Shown: piece by piece, positions 47,646 to 54,796 of the stretch | How positions within the stretch are numbered: the first letter of the stretch is position 1 | How the letters are laid out: every line of letters begins with the position of its first letter | NCBI GenBank assembly: GCA_014800685.1 | Contig: JAAVFQ010000030.1 | Span: 1 to 64,000, forward strand | Direction: 5' to 3' | DNA from: Bacteroidales bacterium | Lineage (GTDB): Bacteria; Bacteroidota; Bacteroidia; Bacteroidales; Muribaculaceae | DNA: 64,000 nucleotides | Notes under the pieces: generated by a model | The model's database searches: none | Seen by the model: the letters and a program-made list of their open reading frames with translations, nothing else | What the model was told of the DNA's origin: nothing | Program-made: the position numbers and the translations under genes

Positions 47646-47677
47646 CAAAGATAATAAGATATTAGAGAAAATGCAAA
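47646..47677 (-). promoter_or_regulatory. Bacteroidota-type promoter of the Omp28-like gene
   Basis: On the minus strand, TTTG (47674-47677), 20 bases, TATCTTTG (47646-47653), 66 bases before the start codon. Confidence 0.85.
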
Positions 47678-47823
47678 TAAAGTGGAGAGATTTTGAAAAT
47701 AAAATTTAAAAGCAGCGCAACTTGATGTTTTTAAAGTAGATAAGCACAGGCCTCACCCCTTTCCCGGACATAATCATGAGACATTCCATAAAGCAATTCC
47801 ACAAAGACGTGTGCAAAAAATCA
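47678..47823. other. Divergent intergenic region
   Basis: Between the promoters of the Omp28-like and patatin genes. AT-rich; no gene, RNA or repeat was recognised. Confidence 0.4.
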
Positions 47824-47855
47824 TTTGCTGCAATGAGGAAAATTTGCTAACTTTG
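47824..47855 (+). promoter_or_regulatory. Bacteroidota-type promoter of the patatin-amylase-prs operon
   Basis: TTTG (47824-47827), 20 bases, TAACTTTG (47848-47855). About 85 bases of leader precede the ATG at 47947. Confidence 0.85.
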
Positions 47856-47946
47856 CAGTGACAAAGAAGTGCTGTAGGATGACAGCAAGGACATTCTTAT
47901 AGGAAAACGAGTGTAACATCCTCACAGATAAAGCATAATTTAAGAA

Positions 47947-48750
47947 ATGGCGTGGAGAATTGATGGAGTATTGGAAAGCATCGGACTTAAAGCGTCGGTG
48001 CGCACCGGTATGGCTCTCAGTGGAGGAGGAGCCCGGGGCTTCGTTCACGTTGGCGTTCTGATGGCTTTCGAACGCTTCGGCATCCGTCCCGACATTATTT
48101 CCGGGGTCTCGGCAGGCTCGATTGCTGCCGTCCTTTACGCCGCCGGCATCTCTCCGCTCCAGATCATCGAGTGTTTTGCCTCTAACCCCAAATTCGGCGA
48201 CTTCACAGACTGGGCTCTTCCAAAATCAAGCTTTCTCAAAATGACTAAGTTTGAGAAACTTCTTGACAGCTGGCTTCCCGTGTCCCGTCTGGAGGAATTA
48301 CAGATTCCCACCGTCATCTGCGCCACGGATTTCGACCACGGAAAATCAGTAGGATGGTCTAAAGGAGAGATTGTGCCCAGAGTGGTGGCTTCCTGCAGTA
48401 TTCCCATCATTTTTCCTCCGGTGAGAATCAATGGCACTCATTATGTGGATGGAGGAGTGCTGAGAAATCTTCCCGCTTGGGCTATCAGAAAAAACTGTAC
48501 GGTCCTCTATGGTAGCAACTGTTCACCACTGAGTCGTAATTACTCCTATAAAAACAGTATGCTTGACATAGCCTTGCGTTCTTATTCGCTCATGGCGAAA
48601 TCAAACATCATTCAGGATCTCGCCCTCTGTGATTATGTGATTCAGGCTCCCGAAGTGGCTCATTATAAAACTTTCGACCTTTCATCTATACGCAAGCTTG
48701 TCACGTTAGGATATGACACGGCTTGCAAAATGCTCGAAACCGTTCTCTAA
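47947..48750 (+). CDS. Patatin-like phospholipase (RssA/YchK type)
   Basis: Soluble lipid acyl hydrolase of 267 residues with the catalytic Ser-Asp dyad. GMALSGGGARGFVHVGVL forms the oxyanion loop, IISGVSAGSIAAVLYAAGI holds the GxSxG nucleophile, and GTHYVDGGVLRNLP holds the DGG Asp. There is no signal peptide or barrel, so it is the short cytoplasmic type rather than the outer-membrane patatin-barrel fusion. It probably cleaves membrane phospholipids or lysolipids. The GH13 gene begins 12 bases downstream, so they share a transcript. Confidence 0.92.
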   Translation: MAWRIDGVLESIGLKASVRTGMALSGGGARGFVHVGVLMAFERFGIRPDIISGVSAGSIAAVLYAAGISPLQIIECFASNPKFGDFTDWALPKSSFLKMTKFEKLLDSWLPVSRLEELQIPTVICATDFDHGKSVGWSKGEIVPRVVASCSIPIIFPPVRINGTHYVDGGVLRNLPAWAIRKNCTVLYGSNCSPLSRNYSYKNSMLDIALRSYSLMAKSNIIQDLALCDYVIQAPEVAHYKTFDLSSIRKLVTLGYDTACKMLETVL

Positions 48751-48762
48751 CTATCAGAAATT

Positions 48763-50511
48763 ATGGCAATCTCAAGAAAAGATAGACTCGTTATTTATCA
48801 GGCATTTCCGAGAATCCTGACTAACGAGTGCCCCCGCTGCATACCTGATGGCACACTGGAACAAAATGGAAGCGGAAAGCTCAACCACCTGACACCCACG
48901 CTTCTCAAAAGCCTGCGTAAGATGGGCATCAACACATTGTGGCTTACCGGCGTGATAGAGTGCGCTACCAAGACCGCTTTCCCAGAGAATCAAATTCCGG
49001 CCGATAATCCCAACGTAGTGAAAGGTCAGGCCGGAAGCCCATACGCCATTAAGGATTACTATGATGTCTGCCCTGCTATAGCAGAGAATATCGATGACCG
49101 AATGGGTGAGTTTGAGGCTGCAGTGGCTCGTTCTCACAAAGAGGGGCTGAAAGTTATAATTGACTTCGTGCCTAACCACACGGCAAGAAATTATCACTCC
49201 GATGTGTCGCCTGAGGGCACGGATGATTTCGGAGCTAATGATGACTCAACTCTCTTTTTCTCCCCGGATAACAATTATTACTATATCCCCAATCAACAGT
49301 TTTGCCCCTCTTTCCCACTTGATTCCGAGGGTTCTGAGCCCTATCGTGAATTTCCGGCAAAAGCTACCGGCAACGACTGCTTCTCGGCCTTTTGCGGATG
49401 CAATGACTGGTATGAGACAGTGAAGCTCAACTATGGTCATGACTACGGTGATGCTTCCGAACATTTCAATCCTATTCCCGACACTTGGAAAAAGATGCTT
49501 GACATTCTTCTTTTCTGGGCATCGAAAGGGGTGGATGGATTCAGATGCGACATGGTATTCATGGTGCCTCTGCCTTTCTGGCACTGGGTGATACCGCAAG
49601 TAAAAAAACAGTATCCGGAGACTATCTTTATCGGTGAGATATATGATGTAGGTCTCTACAGGAGTTTTCTTGACTATGGATGTTTCGACTACCTATATGA
49701 CAAAGTGAATCTATATGACACACTTGTCGGAATAGAACGTCACGGATACTCGGCTGCAAGACTCACTGACGTATGGCAGACAGTTGACGGAATCGGCCAC
49801 CGGATGCTTAATTTTCTGGAGAATCATGACGAAGTAAGGTTCGGCTCGGAGGAATTTGCAGGCGACCCTTCTAAAGTCACTCCCTATCTTGTAGTTAGTG
49901 CCATGATGTCTTGCGCTCCATACATGATATATTACGGGCAGGAACTCGGGGAGTCGGCCAGAGAGAATGAAGGCTTTGCCGGCTATAATAATAGATCGAC
50001 GATATTCGATTATTGGAGCTACTCCACTCTGCGCCGCTGGCACAATGGCGGTAAATGTGACGGAGCTCACCTCTCGCCTCAGGAAAAATGGCTGAGGGCG
50101 TTATATAGCCGTGTGCTGAACATTCTAAACGGAGCACCGGCTTTGCGTGAGGGTGGATTCTATGACCTGATGTATGCCAATCTCTTCAATCCGGAGTTTA
50201 ATCCTCACTCCCTTTTTGCATTTCTGCGTCACAGCGCCCATCAGAAACTGCTGATAGTGGCAAACTTCTCAGACACAGATGTTGCCGCAGGAATTAACAT
50301 ACCCGCCGAGGCCATTTCGTTCTGCGGACTTCCTGAGGGGAAATGCCCGGCATCTGACCTAATAGCCGATGTCACCGCTGCCAGGAAGACTTATGAGGCA
50401 CTTAACATAGGAGGCGGCCAACTCACCCGTGTGCATATCGCCGCCAGAAGCGCCGTAGTCCTGGAGCTGAAATCGGCATCAGAAAGCTCACGAAAATCAA
50501 AAAAACACTAA
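48763..50511 (+). CDS. GH13 alpha-amylase-family enzyme, apparently cytoplasmic
   Basis: The 582 residues form a GH13 (beta/alpha)8 barrel. Conserved regions are visible: VIIDFVPNHTARN (region I), GVDGFRCDMVFM with the nucleophile Asp (region II), IFIGEIYDVGLY with the acid/base Glu (region III) and LNFLENHDEVRFGSEE (region IV). A C-terminal beta-sandwich with LLIVANFSDTDVAAGINIP follows. No signal peptide or lipobox is present (MAISRKDRLVIYQAFPRIL), unlike starch-utilisation amylases, so it probably acts on intracellular alpha-glucans. The exact specificity cannot be read from the motifs. It lies between patatin (12 bases) and prs (34 bases). Confidence 0.9.
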   Translation: MAISRKDRLVIYQAFPRILTNECPRCIPDGTLEQNGSGKLNHLTPTLLKSLRKMGINTLWLTGVIECATKTAFPENQIPADNPNVVKGQAGSPYAIKDYYDVCPAIAENIDDRMGEFEAAVARSHKEGLKVIIDFVPNHTARNYHSDVSPEGTDDFGANDDSTLFFSPDNNYYYIPNQQFCPSFPLDSEGSEPYREFPAKATGNDCFSAFCGCNDWYETVKLNYGHDYGDASEHFNPIPDTWKKMLDILLFWASKGVDGFRCDMVFMVPLPFWHWVIPQVKKQYPETIFIGEIYDVGLYRSFLDYGCFDYLYDKVNLYDTLVGIERHGYSAARLTDVWQTVDGIGHRMLNFLENHDEVRFGSEEFAGDPSKVTPYLVVSAMMSCAPYMIYYGQELGESARENEGFAGYNNRSTIFDYWSYSTLRRWHNGGKCDGAHLSPQEKWLRALYSRVLNILNGAPALREGGFYDLMYANLFNPEFNPHSLFAFLRHSAHQKLLIVANFSDTDVAAGINIPAEAISFCGLPEGKCPASDLIADVTAARKTYEALNIGGGQLTRVHIAARSAVVLELKSASESSRKSKKH

Positions 50512-50545
50512 CCAACACAATATAATTTTTCATCTCAACAAAACT

Positions 50546-51490
50546 ATGAGCAATTCGCTTCCACCCATCAAAGTATTTGCGGGCACCAACAGCCGTTATC
50601 TCGGTGTGGCCATTTGCAAGGAATTAGGCATCGAACTGGGCAGCATGCACGTAGACCGCTTTGCTGACGGAGAGTTTGAAGTCTGCTTCGATGAGAGCAT
50701 CCGCGGCGCAGAAGTCTATCTCGTGCAGTCTACCTTCCCTACTTCGGACAATCTCATGGAACTCCTTCTGATGATTGATGCCGCCAAGAGAGCATCTGCC
50801 GGGACAATAGTAGCTGTGCTCCCCTACTTCGGATGGGCACGTCAGGACCGCAAGGACAAACCACGCGTATCCATAGCGGCAAAACTCGTCGCTGACCTTC
50901 TCAGCACTGCCGGTATAGATCGCGTCATCACCATGGATCTTCATGCCGATCAGATTCAGGGATTCTTCGATGTTCCCGTAGACCACCTCTACGCCTCTTC
51001 TATTTTTATCCCCTTCATCGAGAGTCTGCATCTTGAAGACATGGTAATCGCCTCTCCCGACGTAGGCGGCGCAAAACGTGCCAATTCTTACGCCAAATAT
51101 TTCGACGTGCCCCTGGTGCTCTGCCACAAGCAGCGCGCAAAGGCTAACGTTGTGGCTAAGATGACAGTCATCGGCGATGTAGAGGGAAAGAATGTTATTC
51201 TCGTAGATGACATCGTGGACACCGCAGGAACCATAACTAAGGCTGCCGATCTCCTCTTGTCATTTGGAGCAAAATCAGTCAGAGCGCTCTGTTCGCATCC
51301 CGTGATGAGCGACCCTGCCACTGAAAGAGTCGTGAATTCCGGTCTTACTGAAATAATCTTCACAGACTCCATACCTTACGGAAAAGAGAACGACAAGGCT
51401 ACAATTCTGCCCGTGGCTAAACTATTTGCCGACACTATCCGCAGAATCCATAACCACCAGTCTATATCATCTCAGTATCTATTTAAATAA
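50546..51490 (+). CDS. prs: Ribose-phosphate pyrophosphokinase (PRPP synthetase)
   Basis: Makes PRPP from ribose 5-phosphate and ATP for nucleotide, His and Trp synthesis (314 residues). It begins IKVFAGTNSRYLGVAICKELGI. Other motifs are MELLLMIDAAKRASAGTIVAVLPYFGWARQDRKDKPR (flexible loop and ATP site), TMDLHADQIQGFFDVPVDHL (metal-binding His) and NVILVDDIVDTAGTITKAADLL, the 13-residue PRPP-binding signature. A hairpin terminator follows, marking the end of the patatin-GH13-prs transcript. Confidence 0.97.
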   Translation: MSNSLPPIKVFAGTNSRYLGVAICKELGIELGSMHVDRFADGEFEVCFDESIRGAEVYLVQSTFPTSDNLMELLLMIDAAKRASAGTIVAVLPYFGWARQDRKDKPRVSIAAKLVADLLSTAGIDRVITMDLHADQIQGFFDVPVDHLYASSIFIPFIESLHLEDMVIASPDVGGAKRANSYAKYFDVPLVLCHKQRAKANVVAKMTVIGDVEGKNVILVDDIVDTAGTITKAADLLLSFGAKSVRALCSHPVMSDPATERVVNSGLTEIIFTDSIPYGKENDKATILPVAKLFADTIRRIHNHQSISSQYLFK

Positions 51491-51503
51491 TAACGATTTA
51501 CGC

Positions 51504-51543
51504 AGAGGGGTGCGCCGGATAGATTTATTCTGCCCACCCCTCT
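51504..51543 (+). terminator. Terminator behind prs
   Basis: AGAGGGGTG pairs perfectly with CACCCCTCT around a 22-base loop, followed by CTCTTTC. The nitroreductase gene starts 20 bases later, so partial read-through is possible. Confidence 0.65.
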
Positions 51544-51562
51544 CTCTTTCAACACCCCGGAT

Positions 51563-52144
51563 ATGACACCCTTTGAAACGCTTAGAGACCTGCTGCTCAG
51601 AGACAGGTCTATACGCAGATTTGACGGAGGCATACCCGTCAGCGACAGTATGCTCCGCTCGCTTATAGAACTTACACGATTTTGCCATTCGGGGCGCAAT
51701 CTGCAGCCATTGCGCTATAAGATAGTAAACGACCCGGAGAAATGCGCCGAGATATTCCCCGCATTGAAGTGGGCAGGCTATTATGAAGACTGGGATGGTC
51801 CGGCGGAAAAAGAGCGCCCCACGGCCTACATCATCCAGTGCCTTGACACAACGCTCACCACTAATCCTCTGTGTGACGAAGGTCTGCAGCTGGAAGCTAT
51901 TTCTCTTGGCGCCACATCAGCGGGTCTTGGCGGTTGTATCATCAAAGCCTTCGACAAGCAGCTTATAGCAGAGTCTCTTCAGATACCGCATAATCTTGAC
52001 ATCCGGTATGTGTATGCACTGGGAGTGCCGGCTGAGAAAACCCGTATTACTGTCCTTGAGCCGGGCGGCGATTACCGGTATTTTCGTGATGAAAACGACG
52101 TGCAATGCGTCCCTAAACTTGATGTCAAGAATCTTATTATCTGA
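51563..52144 (+). CDS. Nitroreductase-family flavoprotein
   Basis: FMN-dependent oxidoreductase fold, 193 residues. The N-terminal LLLRDRSIRRFDGG corresponds to the RRS-x-R FMN phosphate site, FCHSGRNLQPLRYKIV to the substrate lid, and the C-terminal SLGATSAGLGGCIIKAFDK to the second FMN motif, followed by LDIRYVYALGVPAE. The usual dimeric nitroreductase layout is complete. The physiological substrate is unknown. The gene begins directly after the prs terminator and is followed by a shortened inverted-repeat element. Confidence 0.85.
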   Translation: MTPFETLRDLLLRDRSIRRFDGGIPVSDSMLRSLIELTRFCHSGRNLQPLRYKIVNDPEKCAEIFPALKWAGYYEDWDGPAEKERPTAYIIQCLDTTLTTNPLCDEGLQLEAISLGATSAGLGGCIIKAFDKQLIAESLQIPHNLDIRYVYALGVPAEKTRITVLEPGGDYRYFRDENDVQCVPKLDVKNLII

Positions 52145-52190
52145 TTTCTGCAACCATTAGTGAAGGATATGCGTTAATATTAAGAACGTA

Positions 52191-52255
52191 AGTTTAAAAA
52201 ATTAAAAGATAAATGAGAGGATAAGCATCCTGTGCTATAATTTTTCTCACTTACT
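52191..52255 (+). mobile_element. Deletion derivative (copy C) of the TA-flanked inverted-repeat element
   Basis: 65 bp flanked by TA at 52189-52190 and 52256-52257. The first 50 bases match the left part of copy D (AAAAATTAAAAGATAAATGAG and onward to ATCCTGTGCTA). The last 17 bases, TAATTTTTCTCACTTACT, match its right end. About 115 central bases are missing. It lies between the nitroreductase and EamA genes. Confidence 0.75.
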
Positions 52256-52290
52256 TAGTTTTTCTAATATACGCAATATTCTATATCTAT

Positions 52291-53268
52291 ATGGACGAGA
52301 AAACACACTCAACGATAAAAAAAGCCGACGGATCGGCGGGAAAATTCCTTATAGGCAATCTGTGTATGCTGATTGCCGCTATATTCTGGGGCGCAAATGT
52401 ATCGGTAATCAAAGCATTGATACCCGACTGGATGAGCGCCAATGGCGTGACAGCCACACGCCTTATAGGTGGCTGCATTCTATTCTGGATCATTTCGCTT
52501 TTCGTTAAGAACGAAAAAATAGAAAAGGGAGATTGGCTTAAAATAATACTCGGAGGATTCATAGGCCTTTTTGGATTTATATATCTTTTCGTGACATCGC
52601 TGAGATTTGCAAATGCCATAGACATCTCAATTATAATGACACTTCCGCCGGTATTTGTTATTCTCATCGGCGTTCTCTTCCTGCACCGAAGGCCCTCTCT
52701 ACTTGAATATGCCGGAGTCGCAGTCTCTTTTGTGGGAGCTTTTATAGTGATATGGGGAGGCAGCCGTGGGGAAGCCGGCCCGAATAATCTCTTAGGCGAC
52801 TTAATTGCAGTCGCTTCTACGATATGCTATGCCTTTTATCTTATAATTCTTCAGGGCCCTACCAAGAAATATCATCCCGTCAATCTGCTTCGCTGGGTAT
52901 TTCTTTTCGGCGCCCTTCCGGCCCTTTTCCTGGTGCCGGGCATGGAGGCCGAGGGAATCCTTAAAAGCGCCACGGCAGTTCCCTGGATAGAGATAGGCTT
53001 CGTACTGATAGGCCCAACCTTTCTCGCCTACTTCCTCGTGCAGCCGGCCGACAAATTTATTGGCCCGGAATTGGTATCCATCTATCAATATCTGATACCT
53101 GTCTTTGCCACAATCACGGCAGTTATCCTGAAGATAGACACCCTTAAATGGATACAGGTCATAGCCATGGCAGTCATCGTAGTCGGAATGATAATGACTG
53201 ACTCAGGGAAGCGCAAGCGTGTGAAAAAGCTGGTAGCGGATCCCTCACACAATAATTCTAAGCAATAA
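52291..53268 (+). CDS. DMT-superfamily (EamA) transporter
   Basis: Inner-membrane transporter of 325 residues with ten predicted membrane helices arranged as two EamA repeats (about 17-150 and 165-300). Typical features are NLCMLIAAIFWGANVSVIKALIPDW at the start of repeat 1, ISIIMTLPPVFVILIGVLFLHRRPS, and GPELVSIYQYLIPVFATITAVIL in repeat 2. The N- and C-termini are charged and cytoplasmic. These carriers export metabolites or amino acids; the substrate is not predictable here. Confidence 0.92.
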   Translation: MDEKTHSTIKKADGSAGKFLIGNLCMLIAAIFWGANVSVIKALIPDWMSANGVTATRLIGGCILFWIISLFVKNEKIEKGDWLKIILGGFIGLFGFIYLFVTSLRFANAIDISIIMTLPPVFVILIGVLFLHRRPSLLEYAGVAVSFVGAFIVIWGGSRGEAGPNNLLGDLIAVASTICYAFYLIILQGPTKKYHPVNLLRWVFLFGALPALFLVPGMEAEGILKSATAVPWIEIGFVLIGPTFLAYFLVQPADKFIGPELVSIYQYLIPVFATITAVILKIDTLKWIQVIAMAVIVVGMIMTDSGKRKRVKKLVADPSHNNSKQ

Positions 53269-53334
53269 TACTTATTATCCAATCACAATAGTCCGACGAT
53301 GAATTGTCGTCAGGCACCTAAAACCACTTAAAAG

Positions 53335-54357
53335 ATGACGAAACCTTACGTACTTGGAATCGATATCGGGGGAACGAATACCGTCTTCGGCATAGTAGAT
53401 GCCAGAGGTCAGGTAGTAGCTTCCGGATCCATAAAGACTCTACAGCATCTCGACTTCGACGACTATGTAAAGGAATTGCACTCCGCAGTGCAAAGACTTC
53501 TCTTGGCCAATGATGCAGAGGGCAAAATTCAGGGTATCGGTATCGGCGCGCCGAATGCAAATTACTATACCGGCGAAATCATCAATCCGCCCAATCTCCC
53601 CTGGGGAGACCGTATCCCCATAGCAGAAAAGGTGAGCAAGGCATTTCATGGAATCCCCGTGGCAATCACAAATGATGCCAACGCGGCAGCCCTTGGCGAA
53701 ATGACCTACGGAGCGGCCAGAGGTATGAAAGACTTTATCATGATTACCCTCGGCACAGGTGTTGGCTCAGGCATAGTGGTCAACGGCCAACTCGTATACG
53801 GCCACGACGGCTTTGCCGGAGAGCTTGGCCATGTGGTCATGAAGAGAAACAACGGACGCGTGTGTGGCTGCGGACGTACGGGTTGCCTTGAGGCCTACTG
53901 CTCAGCCACCGGAGTAGCGCGCACCGCCCGCGAGTTTCTTGACGCCCGCTCTGACTCTTCACTGCTCAGAAATTTGGATCCCGAAGACATTACGTCGAAA
54001 GATGTATATGAGGCAGCCGTTCAGGGAGACCAGCTGGCGCTTGACATCTTCAAGTTTACCGGCGAGATGATGGGTGAAGCCTTTGCCGATATGGTAGCTT
54101 TCTCCAGCCCTCAGGCCATCATTCTTTTCGGCGGACTGACTAAGAGCGGGGAACTTCTTCTCAAACCCGTCAGGGAATCACTTGAAGCTCACCTCTTCCC
54201 TATCTACCGAGGCAAGACCAAAATCATCCTTTCAGAATTGAAGGAGAGTGATGCTGCAGTGCTCGGCGCCTCAGCCCTCGGATGGGAAGCTAAATACCGT
54301 GCAGAGCTCCCTGCTCCATTACCAAGCCAGCCGGCTGAGGAGACTCCTTTGCAGTAG
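53335..54357 (+). CDS. ROK-family glucokinase
   Basis: Sugar kinase of 340 residues. The ATP-binding N-terminus is VLGIDIGGTNTVFGIVDARG. IAITNDANAAALGEMTYGAARG contains the catalytic Asp, MITLGTGVGSGIVVNGQLVYGHDGFAGELGHV the sugar-binding EGH-type loop, and RVCGCGRTGCLEAYCSATG the CxCxxxxC zinc motif of ROK proteins. It most likely phosphorylates glucose. The 22 C-terminal residues are Pro/Ala-rich. An inverted-repeat element starts 15 bases after the stop codon. Confidence 0.92.
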   Translation: MTKPYVLGIDIGGTNTVFGIVDARGQVVASGSIKTLQHLDFDDYVKELHSAVQRLLLANDAEGKIQGIGIGAPNANYYTGEIINPPNLPWGDRIPIAEKVSKAFHGIPVAITNDANAAALGEMTYGAARGMKDFIMITLGTGVGSGIVVNGQLVYGHDGFAGELGHVVMKRNNGRVCGCGRTGCLEAYCSATGVARTAREFLDARSDSSLLRNLDPEDITSKDVYEAAVQGDQLALDIFKFTGEMMGEAFADMVAFSSPQAIILFGGLTKSGELLLKPVRESLEAHLFPIYRGKTKIILSELKESDAAVLGASALGWEAKYRAELPAPLPSQPAEETPLQ

Positions 54358-54372
54358 AATATCTAATATATA

Positions 54373-54554
54373 AGTAAGTTCGAAAAATTAAACGATATAT
54401 GTGAGATGAAAACTCCTGTACAATAAAACTTGCCCTTTTGGGCTAATTTCACGTTGGCACTCAGTCAGATATGCTTATATCTTCCTTTGTTTCGCCGCGA
54501 AATTATCTCCAAAATTACTTCGTTTTATATGTACATTAATTTTTCTCACTTACT
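54373..54554 (+). mobile_element. TA-flanked miniature inverted-repeat element, full copy D
   Basis: 182 bp flanked by TA at 54371-54372 and 54555-54556. Left end AGTAAGTTCGAAAAATTAA, right end TTAATTTTTCTCACTTACT: these form inverted repeats of about 19 bases with a few mismatches. Inside are the hairpins GCCC-TTTT-GGGC (54432-54443) and GATAT-GCTT-ATATC (54468-54481). No reading frame. Homologous throughout to copies A and B. Confidence 0.85.
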
Positions 54555-54572
54555 TACTCCACTGAATTTTTA

Positions 54573-54611
54573 TGAGGGTGTGTCAAGATGAAAAATTTTG
54601 ACACACCCTCA
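54573..54611 (+). terminator. Terminator-like hairpin behind copy D
   Basis: TGAGGGTGTGTCAA pairs with TTGACACACCCTCA around a short AT-rich loop. AAAGC rather than T follows on the plus strand, so efficiency is uncertain. It may end read-through from the ROK gene across the element. Confidence 0.6.
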
Positions 54612-54730
54612 AAGCATTAATCATGTATTAAAAATAATCAATTCATCCTGGTTGTCAGCCTTTTAACTACCCTTCCCAATATAAAGCGAATCAGTATTGA
54701 GAACTATTTTATGCTAAGTGATGTTATTTT

Positions 54731-54759
54731 TTCAGTACTAAGTATTGCGAAGTACTGAA
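54731..54759. promoter_or_regulatory. Perfect inverted repeat, probable PadR operator
   Basis: TTCAGTACT (54731-54739) and AGTACTGAA (54751-54759) are exact reverse complements separated by 11 bases. The -33 box of the next promoter lies in the spacer, so a bound dimer would block RNA polymerase. The operon encodes a PadR repressor, the likely ligand. Confidence 0.7.
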
Positions 54760-54775
54760 TTTTATATTAACTTTG
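54744..54775 (+). promoter_or_regulatory. Bacteroidota-type promoter of the receptor-padR-pspC operon
   Basis: ATTG (54744-54747, one mismatch), 20 bases, TAACTTTG (54768-54775), overlapping the inverted repeat. Confidence 0.8.
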
Positions 54776-54796
54776 CAGTGTAATTGATAAACAGAT

